Shown: in pieces, positions 20,401 through 28,897 of the stretch
How the letters are laid out: every line of letters begins with the position of its first letter
Numbering within the stretch: position 1 is the first letter of the stretch
Assembly: GCF_009901585.1 (NCBI RefSeq)
Contig: NZ_WXYO01000005.1
Span: 558,001 to 622,000 of the forward strand
Reading direction: 5' to 3'
Length of the DNA: 64,000 bases
Source of the DNA: Poritiphilus flavus
GTDB taxonomy: Bacteria > Bacteroidota > Bacteroidia > Flavobacteriales > Flavobacteriaceae
Translations under genes and position numbers: made by a program
The notes under the pieces: model-generated
Database searches by the model: none
The model's input: the letters and a program-made list of their open reading frames with translations, nothing else
Told to the model about the DNA's origin: nothing

Positions 20401-22216
20401 CGTGACACTTACTGTGTCCGATGAAAGCAATAATTCAGCGACTTGCACGGCTACGATAACCGTAGAGGATAATATCGCGCCGGTAGCATTATGTCGCCCG
20501 GCAACCCTCACCCTGCTTGCAGACGGTACGTCCACCACTTTGGATCCCTCCCTTGTGGACAATGGTTCTAGTACTGCCTGCGGAAACGTCTCATTAGAAG
20601 TTTCTCCAAGTAGCTTTTCAATCTCCGACCTTGGCGATAACGCTGTAACCCTTACAGTGACCGACAACCATGGCAATGTATCAACTTGCGAGACCACCTT
20701 AACTGTGGTAGAAACTACGGCTCCGATAGCGGTTTGCCAGGACCTCTCCGTGCAATTAGATACAACAGGCGGCGCGACGATCACCACAGCCGAGGTGGAC
20801 AATGGCTCTACGGACAACAGTGGGACTGTATTCTTTTCCCTGGACAAGACAAGCTTTGAATGTTCTGATTTGGGGCCAAATACCGTGACCTTGACGGTGA
20901 CCGATGGCAGCAACAACACGGCAACATGTACCTCTGTGGTAACAGTTCGGGACCTGATCGCGCCTATAGCCCTATGCCAGGAGACAACGCTTGAATTGGG
21001 TCTTGACGGTACAGCTATTCTGGATGCCACCCTGATTAACAATGGTTCCACCGATAATTGCGGGATTTCCCTCAGCACATTCTCGGAGACCTTTACTGTC
21101 GCCGATCTTGGCGCCAATGATATCATCCTAACGGTGACAGACGAAGGAGGTAACACCAGCACTTGCGAGACCATAGTAACTGTGGTCGATAACATAGCCC
21201 CTACGGCCATTTGCCAGGACATAACAGTTGAACTGGATGCCTCTGGCACTGTAGTGATAGGCACAACAAATGTAGACAACGGATCTTCAGATAACAGCGG
21301 TGCCACAGTGGTGCTTAACCTGGACACGACCAGCTTCGGTTGTTCCGATCTCGGGCAGAACACTGTGATCCTTACCGCGTCAGATGGCAGTAACAATACG
21401 TCTACCTGCAGCGCTACAGTGACCGTGACCCCGGCATCTATAGCCGTGGTTACCAACAACGGACCAATTTGTCAGGGCTCCGTCATGCAGTTGAACGAAA
21501 CCAGCGGACTGGCGATCTCATGGTCCTGGAGTAGTGACGGGGATGCGGTATTCAACGACCCTGGGCTGCAAAATCCGGAAGTAAGCAATGTCACTAACGG
21601 GGAAGTGTTTTCAGTTACCATCACTCTGGCCGATGGCTGTCCGGGTATTGGTACTGCAGTAGCCTCGGTTTTGGAGGTCCCGGTCCTGGAGGCTGAAAAC
21701 CAACAAGGGTTTTGTCCTTCCGGAAATTTTACGGTATCCGATCTGGTGGCCTCAGGTAATGGCACCATACGATGGTACCCCGGCGAGAACAGCAATATGG
21801 AGTTTGAAAGCGATTTTCCCCTCTCAGATGGGGCGGTCTATTACGGATCGCTGGAGGACGGGAACGGATGTTTTTCCGAACGGGTCGCTGTTTCCGTAAG
21901 CCTTGCCCTGGATAATTGCGGCAGTTTACAAGACCTCGTAAAACGGGGATTCTCGCCCAATGGTGACGGGATCAATGATACATTTTCCATTTCCTGGGTA
22001 AAAAAGGATTACCCCAATTTTATCATAACGGTTTATGACCGTAACGGTTCCCTGGTGTATAAGGGAGATGTGGATACACCGGATTGGGATGGAAGTGCAG
22101 GACATGGAGTTACCCTGGGGGATGCAAAACTACCTAGCGGGGTATACTACTACACCATAGATTTTGGGGACGGCAGCACCCCGTCCTTTCAGGGGATAGT
22201 CTATCTGGACCAATAG
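17429..22216 (+). CDS. Giant 1: BspA-like LRR / HYR-repeat surface protein with type B T9SS sorting domain
   Basis: A 1595-residue secreted protein. Residues 1-28 are a signal peptide (...FTCLCTLGLSAQ). Residues 30-365 form one BspA-like/DUF285 supermodule: an N-terminal FITTWNT...[17 protein letters not shown] domain, then about 25-residue LRRs of the pattern FNQDIGNWNTSxVxxMxxMF, closing with GLKYC. Residues about 368-1333 are 12 HYR-like Ig repeats of ~80 residues that alternate between two types. Two further Ig/PKD-like domains follow, the second with [16 protein letters not shown]. The last ~92 residues are a CHU_C-type sorting domain beginning [15 protein letters not shown], which directs T9SS export and surface attachment. 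It overlaps leader A and is followed after 40 bp by porP/sprF. A role in adhesion or gliding is inferred from architecture. Confidence 0.9.
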   Translation: MRTKHFIGLKRPVLTLFTCLCTLGLSAQTEFITTWNTTITTTGSSDSNSITLPLTGTYDVDVGNDGTYDLFDQSGTITINITNYSDPATGSSYTAGQIQLAVRNATSGAGTLSRILLNNTADKEKILSVDQWGNIAWSRMDFAFTGCTNLDVKATDAPDLSAVTNMGSMFKGCSSLEGNPSFNTWNISNVQYMIRMFESASIFNQNIGNWNTSSVIDTGMQGMFLFATDFNQDIGNWNTSGCDDMRFMFTDAMAFNQDISNWDMSNVENTNYMFQSRVSGPNGPIKTAFDQDLGSWDLRKLTSATEMFEFSGISPANWDATIKGWNAQNFTNNVTIGADGLKYCDAQERNDLNSGSFKVDKDSQDTDPPTALCQQQLTLVLDANGQAALTTDLVDNGSKDACGSVSLSLSQSSFTVLDLGDNTITLTVTDNTSKTSTCTTAVTVEDNTNPVAACKDLTVQLDATGSITIATSDIDNSSSDNSGSISLSLDKTDFGCSDTGQNTVTLTAEDDAGNTDTCTATVTVQDTTDPTASCKLVTLPLGNNGTATLTTDLVDNSSADNCGIASLEVSRSSFTGSDLGDQTVTLTATDPSGNTKTCNTTVTVVDDTAPTASCKDTTVQLLSNSDFVEIFPAAVNDGSSDNVDNFLTFSLNKTIFSCSDSGQNTVTLTVTDDSNNTATCTATVTVEDIVPPTAVCQQATIELDANGAATLTGDLINGSSSDACGTISTLGVSRSNFTASDLGANTVTLTVTDNSGNTDNCETTVTVEDNIAPTAICKDITLELEASGSAKIIASDANNGSSDNSGTAVLLSLEEDTFNCSDVGQNSVTLTVEDGSGNTATCTSMVTVKDVTAPTAVCQAVTLELNQLGSANLAASSLDNGSSDGCGGNVTVEVDFFQRLFTGEDLGENTVTLTVYDESGNADTCEAIVTVVDNIAPTARCKDITVELDALTDSVTVTPAEVDNDSSDNSDVMFFSLDEGTFRCSDVGQNNVTLTVSDESNNSATCTATITVEDNIAPVALCRPATLTLLADGTSTTLDPSLVDNGSSTACGNVSLEVSPSSFSISDLGDNAVTLTVTDNHGNVSTCETTLTVVETTAPIAVCQDLSVQLDTTGGATITTAEVDNGSTDNSGTVFFSLDKTSFECSDLGPNTVTLTVTDGSNNTATCTSVVTVRDLIAPIALCQETTLELGLDGTAILDATLINNGSTDNCGISLSTFSETFTVADLGANDIILTVTDEGGNTSTCETIVTVVDNIAPTAICQDITVELDASGTVVIGTTNVDNGSSDNSGATVVLNLDTTSFGCSDLGQNTVILTASDGSNNTSTCSATVTVTPASIAVVTNNGPICQGSVMQLNETSGLAISWSWSSDGDAVFNDPGLQNPEVSNVTNGEVFSVTITLADGCPGIGTAVASVLEVPVLEAENQQGFCPSGNFTVSDLVASGNGTIRWYPGENSNMEFESDFPLSDGAVYYGSLEDGNGCFSERVAVSVSLALDNCGSLQDLVKRGFSPNGDGINDTFSISWVKKDYPNFIITVYDRNGSLVYKGDVDTPDWDGSAGHGVTLGDAKLPSGVYYYTIDFGDGSTPSFQGIVYLDQ
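18530..21430 (+). repeat. Twelve alternating HYR-like repeats in giant 1
   Basis: Twelve units of about 240 bp encode Ig-like domains starting P-T/V/I-A-x-C. Odd units carry DACG/DNCG/DGCG in the middle and a Cys near the end (TCETTV). Even units have DNSG or similar instead of the middle Cys, but gain FxCSD about 15 residues later. The DNA therefore has a higher-order period of about 490 bp (six A-B pairs). Confidence 0.85.
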
Positions 22217-22256
22217 AAAACAAATTAGAACAAAACATAATCTAAAAGTCTAAAAC

Positions 22257-23219
22257 ATGAAAGCAAAAATAAACAGATTGATCTTGGCCCTGGCAACCAT
22301 AGGCCTTTTCATACAGCAAGCAAGGGGCCAGCAGGATCCCCAGTACACCCAGTACCTCTATAACCATAGTATCGTTAACCCGGCATTCATTATCGGGGAG
22401 GGAGGGCGCCTAAACGCTGGGCTGCTCTACAGGGCTCAATGGGTTGGAGTTGAGGGCTCGCCCCGTATCCTTAATGCCTTTGGGCAGTTTCGTTTGAACG
22501 ACAAAATGCAGTTGGGGCTATCACTTGTTCGTGACGACATCGGTTCGGGAGCATTGTTGGAAGACAATGTATATGCGGATTATGCCTACATATTACAATT
22601 AGGTAGGGAAAGTTCACTTTCACTTGGCTTAAAGGCGGGTTTCACTTTCTTCAATTCGGATTTTGAAGGGTTTGGGTTCAATGACAATATGATAGACCCT
22701 GCTTTTTTGGAGCCAACCAGTGAGGTATTCCCAAACATTGGCGCAGGAGCCTATTATTTGAACAAGAACTTTTATGCCGGGATATCCGCATTGAATCTTT
22801 TGAACGCAAGGCATTTGGACCAGTCCGACGGCGTGATCAACAGGGGCCGGGAGGAAGTACACTATTACCTGACATCGGGATATACATTTCAGGTACTGCC
22901 AGACATCTTCTCCATGAGGCCCTCAATATTGGCCAGGGGCGTCCGTGGAGCACCAATGATCCTGGACCTGAACATCAACCTGTTGTTTTATGACCGTTTT
23001 GAGATTGGGATGGGTTACCGAACCAGCGAATCCTTCCTCTCCATGTTCAATTTTAGGTTAACCCCTGGGCTTAGAATCGGCTACGCCCATGATCATACAG
23101 TGAACAACCTTGGAGGATTTGGTTCTAGCTCACACGAGGTCTTCCTGTTAGTAAATGCCGATATTTTTAAGGGTAACTCCGATCCGGATCCCGCAATTGA
23201 TGAGACATTGAATTATTAG
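22257..23219 (+). CDS. PorP/SprF-family T9SS outer membrane protein
   Basis: A 320-residue outer membrane beta-barrel of the PorP/SprF family. The signal peptide ends ARGQ, and the mature start QDPQYTQYLYNHSIVNPAF is the family hallmark. The remainder is alternating amphipathic strands with family-like segments GLSLVRDDIGSG and LKAGFTFFNSDF. In Flavobacterium johnsoniae, SprF-like proteins encoded next to type B CTD proteins are needed for secretion or surface attachment of the partner (SprB-SprF). Here it sits 40 bp after giant 1, so the same partnership is likely. No second copy follows giant 2, so it may also serve the other giants. Confidence 0.9.
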   Translation: MKAKINRLILALATIGLFIQQARGQQDPQYTQYLYNHSIVNPAFIIGEGGRLNAGLLYRAQWVGVEGSPRILNAFGQFRLNDKMQLGLSLVRDDIGSGALLEDNVYADYAYILQLGRESSLSLGLKAGFTFFNSDFEGFGFNDNMIDPAFLEPTSEVFPNIGAGAYYLNKNFYAGISALNLLNARHLDQSDGVINRGREEVHYYLTSGYTFQVLPDIFSMRPSILARGVRGAPMILDLNINLLFYDRFEIGMGYRTSESFLSMFNFRLTPGLRIGYAHDHTVNNLGGFGSSSHEVFLLVNADIFKGNSDPDPAIDETLNY

Positions 23220-24310
23220 TATTCGGGCACAGGGCGAGCTGTTTTGGTTCAGTCCACTACGTGGAAGTACCTATCCACAAAATGGCAGATTGAATTTCTC
23301 CGTTAACGGGTTTTGGAAGATAAGACATTCGATAATTCCAAAGCCTGTTCATATGAAGTTTCGCTGAAAAACATCTAATGCATAAGCAGGATATCTTTCT
23401 TGGGAGCTAAAACTAGAAGTCCTAAAGTTGGTGCAATGGCTATATACGATTAAATAGGGTCCATAAATAGGCAAAATAAATGACCTAATTGAATGTGAAC
23501 ATGACGATGTCTCGCGAATTCTTATTTTGAAAGACAATCTCCGGGCTTTTCACCTTCTATAGGGCACTTGATAAGATATTCTGTCCGTAGTTGATTATAT
23601 CGCTTTGACCAATGAAGTTAGGCTTGCTATGAGCATAATATCATTTTAGGATCTTATCGTTTTAGCGACATACTGTGAGCGTACTACTTCCACTTATTCC
23701 GATATAACCACGCTTATGCATTTTCTTTTCCGATGGAGCACATATCAGCATAATTTTACTGCAGATAAAATAGCACCACAATTAGCGATAACATCGTGCA
23801 AATCGCAATAATTGATGCTATACTGAATCAAAAACAATATAAACCATGAGGAGATTTGCCTATTTGTCTTCTTTGTGATAAGCGCGCAGCCTGTAGGTGA
23901 GTAAAACTGTTTCCTCATTAATTCTTAGTAACGGTGATATGCCAAATCTTTAGTTCGAATGGGCTGAAAGCTAGTGTTGGAGTTTGATTAAGGGAATTTA
24001 AGATCAGATTCCAGGCTCAATAGACAGCATTTTGGTTAAATTACCTCAGAAAGACAAGTCTTTCGCTATGTTCTGAAAATATTCTTGTTTTTTGGCCGTA
24101 ACTGTCGATGGCTTTTTGCGCTGATGCGGTATCTGCCGCTAATGCGATCAGTTATAGGCAGACCAATAAATCTCACCAGCACAGGTGCAGTCCCCGTATG
24201 CGTCGCACATTGTGTTGAATATCAACTGTTAAAAAATGGCGATTAATGGTTTTTTCGAATTTCCCAAAACGTTTAATCTATATTTTGATTAATTCAACCT
24301 TCCCCGGGTC
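23220..24310. other. 1.1-kb intergenic region, no gene seen
   Basis: No supported ORF on either strand; the longest frames are short and without family resemblance. Composition is more AT-rich than the flanking genes. A TATATTTTG string at about 24280, just upstream of the kinase start, resembles the Bacteroidota -7 element (TAnnTTTG), but a matching -33 was not identified. The stretch may include decayed coding sequence, which I cannot demonstrate. Confidence 0.4.
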
Positions 24311-26332
24311 ATGAAAAGAATCTGCTGCTTAATTTTATGCCTATCCAACTTATCGTTATCTGCCCAGGAGGTGGATCTGACAAGCACTGTCCAATCCCTA
24401 AAGCTAAAGATCAATAATTCCGAAGCCGGTGAACGGCTGATGTGGATGGATAGTCTGTCCAGATTGATCGATAACCGAACGGAATTCGGCTACGATTCCA
24501 TCGCCAGGAGCACTATTGCTTATGCCCTGGAGCTAGACTCCACTCGCCTGGCCCTGGAACACGCATACTCCCTGATTATATCTTCCTGGCAGGAACTGAG
24601 AGACCCGGAACGCTCCTTGGAATTTTTCAACAAGATAATGGAGCAGGTTCCTGACGACAGGAATTTTGCTGAATTGAGCGGCATGTACAGAGAGGCAGGT
24701 CGTAACTATATCATGCTCAACCGACCGGATAAGGCTCTGGAAAGTTTTGAACAGGCCTATACCTATGCCATAGAGGTCAATGATCAGGACCAAATGGGCA
24801 TTATTAAAAATGCCATAGGACAGGTGCTGTCTGTAATGGGAGATTTCCAGCGGGCGGCGGCAGCACTGCAGGAATCCTATGATATTTTATCCAAGAGCGA
24901 TCTTGAAATCGCCTGGCGGCCAAAGGGAAGCCTGGCGATCCTCTACTCTCAGAACGGGCTGCATAAGGAGGCAAAAAAAATGCGCTTGGAAATCATAGAA
25001 GAGGCCAGGGGATATAAAAGCGAAAGGAACAAAAATGAAGTGCTAAATGGTACATTTTATAACCAGGCCTTTGACGAGATGTTGAATGGTAGCCAGGAGG
25101 AACGGATCAGATTCCTCGATTCCACCAGGGTGTACGCTTTCAAAACGGATTACAGATTCCACGAACTACAGATATTGGTGGGTCAACTGAGTGCTTATGC
25201 TGAAAACGGGATGCTGGAAAAGGCTGAAGCAGTAAAGCAAGAGCTGGATAGGTGGAGTAGGGACGAGGGCTTCTTTGAAGTGGATGAGTACCACTTGGCC
25301 ATGGCCCATTATGAATTTGCGATAGGCAATTACCAAAGAGCGGCCCTTCTGGGAGAAAGAGAATATGACAAGCTAAAGAGTTCCCAGTTCTACGAGGGGA
25401 TCTATATGGCACATGGCTTTTTGGCCAAAGTGTACGACAGTTTGGGGAATTTATCCAGGGCACATGAGCATCTAAGAGCACATCATAAAATAAAGGACTC
25501 CATAGAGACTGTCCAGAAGGCGAACGGTTTTTCTTATTACCAGGCGCTTTATGAGGCAGAGAAGAAGGATTCGGAGATTGCCACTCAGAGATCGGAGATC
25601 GCGCTATTGAACGCGAAGAACCGGGCGAAGAACGTGTGGATTCTTTTTGGCGGATTGGCAATACTCGCCCTGATTGCCATTTTCTACTTGATACGTCTTC
25701 AGTATTTCGTCAAAAAAAAGCAACAGATGCATGCCCGGTTCTCCAGGAACCTGATCAAAGGCCAGGAGGAGGAGCGAACTCGTGTCGCCAGGGAACTGCA
25801 CGATGGGGTAGGGCAAAAGCTGATGCTGTTGGCCAAAAGGACAAAACTGACCGGGGACCCGGAGATGGAATCCCTGGCCATGGGTACCCTGGAGGAACTG
25901 CGTAGCGTTTCCCGCGACCTGCATCCGGCCACCCTGGAGAAGTTAGGGTTTTCTGCTGCGGTAAGGGCGATTATCGATGAGGTGGATGCCAACACAACCA
26001 TCTTTTTCACCCACCATATCGAAGATGTGGACCACTTGCTTTGCGAACAAGGTTCCCTTCACCTCTACCGTATGGTACAGGAAATACTCAATAATATCGT
26101 TAAGCATTCTGAGGCCAAGTCGGTATCAGTACATATAGAACAAAGGGCCGGTGACATCGAAATGGTGGTGAAAGACAACGGGAAAGGGTTTAGTTTCAAG
26201 GAAAAACTCCGTGACAGATCCAGTCTCGGAATGCGTACGCTACTGGAACGGGCCAAAATAGCCGGCGTCAAATTCCATGTGGAAAGCGGAAGCTCATTAG
26301 GGACGAAAATATCACTGGTAATGCCCACATAA
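24311..26332 (+). CDS. TPR-containing sensor histidine kinase (HisKA_3/NarL type)
   Basis: A 673-residue membrane sensor kinase. A signal peptide (residues 1-18, ending SLSAQ) exports a large periplasmic helical domain of tetratricopeptide repeats (about 45-400), then a membrane helix (about 442-462, WILFGGLAILALIAIFYLI) and a cytoplasmic HisKA_3 domain. The phosphorylated His is His497 in RVARELHDGVGQKL. The ATPase domain shows the N-box EILNNIVKHS, DNGKGF and LGMRTLLERA. This architecture is common in Bacteroidota and normally pairs with a LuxR-type regulator, which is the next gene (9-bp gap). The signal is unknown. Location beside giant 1 and porP suggests control of the surface-protein cluster, by inference. 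Confidence 0.9.
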   Translation: MKRICCLILCLSNLSLSAQEVDLTSTVQSLKLKINNSEAGERLMWMDSLSRLIDNRTEFGYDSIARSTIAYALELDSTRLALEHAYSLIISSWQELRDPERSLEFFNKIMEQVPDDRNFAELSGMYREAGRNYIMLNRPDKALESFEQAYTYAIEVNDQDQMGIIKNAIGQVLSVMGDFQRAAAALQESYDILSKSDLEIAWRPKGSLAILYSQNGLHKEAKKMRLEIIEEARGYKSERNKNEVLNGTFYNQAFDEMLNGSQEERIRFLDSTRVYAFKTDYRFHELQILVGQLSAYAENGMLEKAEAVKQELDRWSRDEGFFEVDEYHLAMAHYEFAIGNYQRAALLGEREYDKLKSSQFYEGIYMAHGFLAKVYDSLGNLSRAHEHLRAHHKIKDSIETVQKANGFSYYQALYEAEKKDSEIATQRSEIALLNAKNRAKNVWILFGGLAILALIAIFYLIRLQYFVKKKQQMHARFSRNLIKGQEEERTRVARELHDGVGQKLMLLAKRTKLTGDPEMESLAMGTLEELRSVSRDLHPATLEKLGFSAAVRAIIDEVDANTTIFFTHHIEDVDHLLCEQGSLHLYRMVQEILNNIVKHSEAKSVSVHIEQRAGDIEMVVKDNGKGFSFKEKLRDRSSLGMRTLLERAKIAGVKFHVESGSSLGTKISLVMPT

Positions 26333-26341
26333 AGGATTAGA

Positions 26342-27007
26342 ATGAATAACGTTTCCATCGTAATTGCCGATGATCATCCTTTACTGTTAAAAGGACTTTA
26401 TGAAGAACTGATTGCCAATCACTACAATGTGGTCGGACAGGCTTCCGATGGCATGAATGCCTTTAAACTTATCATACAATATAGGCCAACCATAGCATTG
26501 ATAGATATTGATATGCCTTTTTTAACGGGCTTTGAAGTAGTAAAAATGGCCAGGGAAAAAGGGGTCTCCACTAATTTTATTGTGCTCTCCTTCCATAAGG
26601 AGGTGAGTTACCTGTGTCAGGCGAAAGCACTTCAGATAAACGGATACCTGCTCAAGGAAGATTCATTTTTTGAAATCGAACGATGTATCGAAGCTGTAGC
26701 GCAAGATCAAACCTATTTTAGTCCCTCCTTGGATTTGCTCACATTGCACAGTGCTAGCGATGAATTAAAAAAGCTCACACTGCTAACTGCTTCAGAACTT
26801 ACGATCCTGAAGCTAGTTGCCAGGCAGGTCACAAATATTGATATCGCTGATCACCTTTGTATTTCTGTACGTACAGTAGAAAAACACAGAAGTAATATCA
26901 TTGCAAAACTGGCACTGAAAAACGGAACCAATATCTTGACGAATTGGGCCATTACCAACCAAAAGGTCATACAGGAGCTTCAGAACTCCCCGTTTTTAAC
27001 AAAATAA
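26342..27007 (+). CDS. NarL/LuxR-type response regulator
   Basis: A 221-residue two-domain regulator. The receiver has the acidic pair Asp10-Asp11, phosphoacceptor Asp55 (LIDIDMP), LSF for the switch Ser and the conserved Lys in GYLLKEDS, so it looks fully functional. A C-terminal LuxR helix-turn-helix (about 147-205: LTASELTILKLVARQVTNIDIADHL...SVRTVEKHRSNI) follows. It is cotranscribed with the upstream kinase and is almost certainly its partner. Targets are unknown. Confidence 0.92.
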   Translation: MNNVSIVIADDHPLLLKGLYEELIANHYNVVGQASDGMNAFKLIIQYRPTIALIDIDMPFLTGFEVVKMAREKGVSTNFIVLSFHKEVSYLCQAKALQINGYLLKEDSFFEIERCIEAVAQDQTYFSPSLDLLTLHSASDELKKLTLLTASELTILKLVARQVTNIDIADHLCISVRTVEKHRSNIIAKLALKNGTNILTNWAITNQKVIQELQNSPFLTK

Positions 27008-27034
27008 TACAGCTTACCATTTAATACGTAATAA

Positions 27035-27051
27035 CACGTAGTTTTTACGTG
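27035..27051 (+). terminator. Possible terminator hairpin after the kinase-regulator operon
   Basis: CACGTA-GTTTT-TACGTG forms a 6-bp stem 28 bp after the response-regulator stop, followed by a T-rich stretch (ACTTTTCTT). The stem is short and AT-rich and the T tract is interrupted, so this is tentative; a DNA-binding palindrome is the alternative. Confidence 0.35.
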
Positions 27052-27456
27052 ACTTTTCTTATTTCGTGAATAAGTGGTTTGAAGGTAACTTGCATTTCAA
27101 TAACGAACTAGAATTCTATACTCTTTATTCAAATGAATAGTTGTATAAGTGGACTTAAAGCGACCGTGACCGGGGAGCAATTTATGATAAACGTTAAAAA
27201 GAACTCTTTTTTTAACCGTGAAGCAAAAAATCACATATCATCAAATTTTACCACTTATTTCCAGTGCCGGCTTATTCCGGCCCTGTTGGCAGACACTCAT
27301 TTAATAATAATCCAAACTTTAAAGACACAGGTATCGGTAAGTACTTGCTTTGCTATGAACCAGCAACGGTTTTCGAGGCAATTGGCAAAAAGTATTAGAT
27401 CTTTTTTGCCAGGCCTGAGGTCTTCATGAAAGAATTGTTCAATTAAATAAATTGTA
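27052..27456. other. Intergenic region, no convincing gene
   Basis: About 400 bp between the two regulator genes. A 98-codon frame at 27133-27429 exists but has no recognisable domain or paralogue in the window and begins in AT-rich sequence; I do not support it as a gene. The promoter of the LytTR gene should lie here. Confidence 0.4.
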
Positions 27457-28203
27457 ATGATGACACCAGAATTAAAGGCATTTGTAGTTGAAAATGAGGT
27501 TTCTTACGGAGGATTGGAATTTGTACTTAAAAAATACTTTCCTGAAATCAAACTACTTGGATTTACTGAAGACATTGAAAAAGCTACGGATATGATCTAT
27601 ACCCATGAACCGGATATTGTTTTTTTGGAGACTGAGTTGAATAACGGCTGTGGGTTTCAGATTATTGAAAACCTATGGAAAAAGTCCAATTTTGTGATAA
27701 CATCCAATGTTGATAACCACGCTCTGAAAGCCATATCCTTTGATGTTATGGCGTATTTGTTAAAACCTTTGAATTTGGATGATCTGATATTGGCAGTTGA
27801 CAAGGCAAAACTTAAAGTTAGGCTTGCGCAAGAGAAACAATTTCTAAAGAACAGTAAAGTCCGTGAAGAAGGAGATATAAACGTATTGGCACTTCCCTCA
27901 ATGGATAAAATTGAGCTAATTGAAAAAAGTCAGATTGTTTATCTGAAGGCAGAAGGGCGTTATACGCGGTTCATGTTGAGCACCGGAAAAACTAAATTAG
28001 CAAGTAGAAACCTGGGAGAGTTTGAAAAGCTCTTGGATTCCAAAACATTTTTTAGAACCCACCATTCTTTCATCGTCAATCTGGCTCAGGTCCAAAACAT
28101 CAATAAAGCAGACGGAATTTATTTGCAATTGAAAATGGGGGAATCCATACCCGTGGCCAAAAGAAAGTTAAACGCTCTCAGCAGATTCCTAAAACTAAAA
28201 TAG
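27457..28203 (+). CDS. LytTR-type regulator with pseudo-receiver domain
   Basis: A 248-residue LytR/AlgR-type regulator: receiver domain (about 5-120) plus LytTR DNA-binding domain (about 140-245; IVYLKAEGRYTRFMLSTGK, FFRTHHSFIVNLAQV, IPVAKRKL). The receiver is altered: where relatives read PDIVFLD, this one reads PDIVFLE, so the phosphoacceptor is Glu58. The N-terminal acidic pair is Glu12-Asn13 instead of Asp-Asp. Thr82 and Lys103 of the receiver are kept. Such a Glu often mimics the phosphorylated state, so the protein may act without a kinase. No LytS-type kinase is nearby. It lies directly upstream of giant 2 and is a good candidate to bind the 22-bp-spaced direct repeats before all three giants. 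Confidence 0.85.
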   Translation: MMTPELKAFVVENEVSYGGLEFVLKKYFPEIKLLGFTEDIEKATDMIYTHEPDIVFLETELNNGCGFQIIENLWKKSNFVITSNVDNHALKAISFDVMAYLLKPLNLDDLILAVDKAKLKVRLAQEKQFLKNSKVREEGDINVLALPSMDKIELIEKSQIVYLKAEGRYTRFMLSTGKTKLASRNLGEFEKLLDSKTFFRTHHSFIVNLAQVQNINKADGIYLQLKMGESIPVAKRKLNALSRFLKLK

Positions 28204-28467
28204 CCCATTGTCCGATTTTCCGCTGTAGCCCTGAAATTGGTTTAGGAAGGCTGCGACCCGGATCTTATGCAATCCTCGACCCCATCCGATTGCGCATACA
28301 CCTAATGGAATATGGATATAGGTAGATATCGGGTGTCGTCGGTAGACCACCACCAGGAATTAACCACTACCAAAATTGTCGTACCTCGGCACTATCACCA
28401 CTGCATCTTCGCCAAAGCTTGTAAATAAGATATCTGAGATTTTCCACTTATTTCCAAATAATGTCGG

Positions 28468-28534
28468 TTGTTACGTAAGGAAGGAACGTGTATTACTTTA
28501 TGGTTAAGGGGTTGGCCCCTAGGGGGTACCTTTA
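28468..28534 (+). promoter_or_regulatory. Shared giant-gene control region, copy B
   Basis: Repeats TTGTTACGT (28468-28476) and the weaker GTATTACTT (28490-28498) are 22 bp apart. TTAAGG lies at 28504-28509 and the -7-like TACCTTTA at 28527-28534, 37 bp from the second repeat as in copies A and C. A perfect palindrome CCCCTAGGGG lies just upstream of the -7-like element in this copy only. The stretch between the LytTR gene and this site (28204-28467) shows no ORF. Confidence 0.65.
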
Positions 28535-28555
28535 CTTTAAAAGTGTCATAATCGT

Positions 28556-28897
28556 TTGAAGAGGAACCCCCCCATGGAACCTTCCAACTTAGCGGACTTA
28601 GGTACGCTTCCAGCCAAAAATAACGGGTTCACCCGGTTATATGCTTTGGAAAGATTGGACTATAAGGGACCGACCGTTTTGGAAGATTATAGAAAAACAA
28701 TGTGCAGGATGTTGCGCGGTCTGAGGTGTTTGGAAATTCCAGAGCACCCTGCGTACTATCCATACCCATTTGTGATCTCCAATCTTAGCATGAGTGCCAG
28801 GATCCCTGAAGCGGGATTTGGGATACACTCTTCCCATTATTCAATGATGGTCGATTTAAGATCGATCGTTTTATACAAATACCCTGATCTATTATGA
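28556..28897 (+). CDS. Leader ORF B, small protein coupled to giant 2 (unknown family)
   Basis: A 113-residue ORF paralogous to leaders A and C. The start is TTG at 28556 or ATG at 28574 (Met7); the ATG position used by leader A is AGA here. The core reads [18 protein letters not shown], then CLEIPEHP, and the C-terminus is [15 protein letters not shown]. The TGA overlaps the giant-2 start as ATGA. Compared with leader C the core keeps residues through synonymous changes (GGA/GGG, ACC/ACT, GTT/GTA, GAA/GAG), which supports translation. No signal peptide, membrane helix or known domain is seen. It probably lies on the same transcript as giant 2. Confidence 0.6.
   Translation: MKRNPPMEPSNLADLGTLPAKNNGFTRLYALERLDYKGPTVLEDYRKTMCRMLRGLRCLEIPEHPAYYPYPFVISNLSMSARIPEAGFGIHSSHYSMMVDLRSIVLYKYPDLL

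Noticed and set aside
20119-21459. A 446-codon open frame on the - strand inside giant 1, and dozens of similar ones inside giants 2 and 3
   Set aside because: They mirror the repeat periodicity and codon bias of the + strand gene, give Val/Ser/Thr-rich products with no known domain, and recur at the same place in each repeat. They are shadows.
27133-27429. 98-codon ORF between the two regulator genes
   Set aside because: No domain, no paralogue and no convincing start context; AT-rich intergenic sequence.
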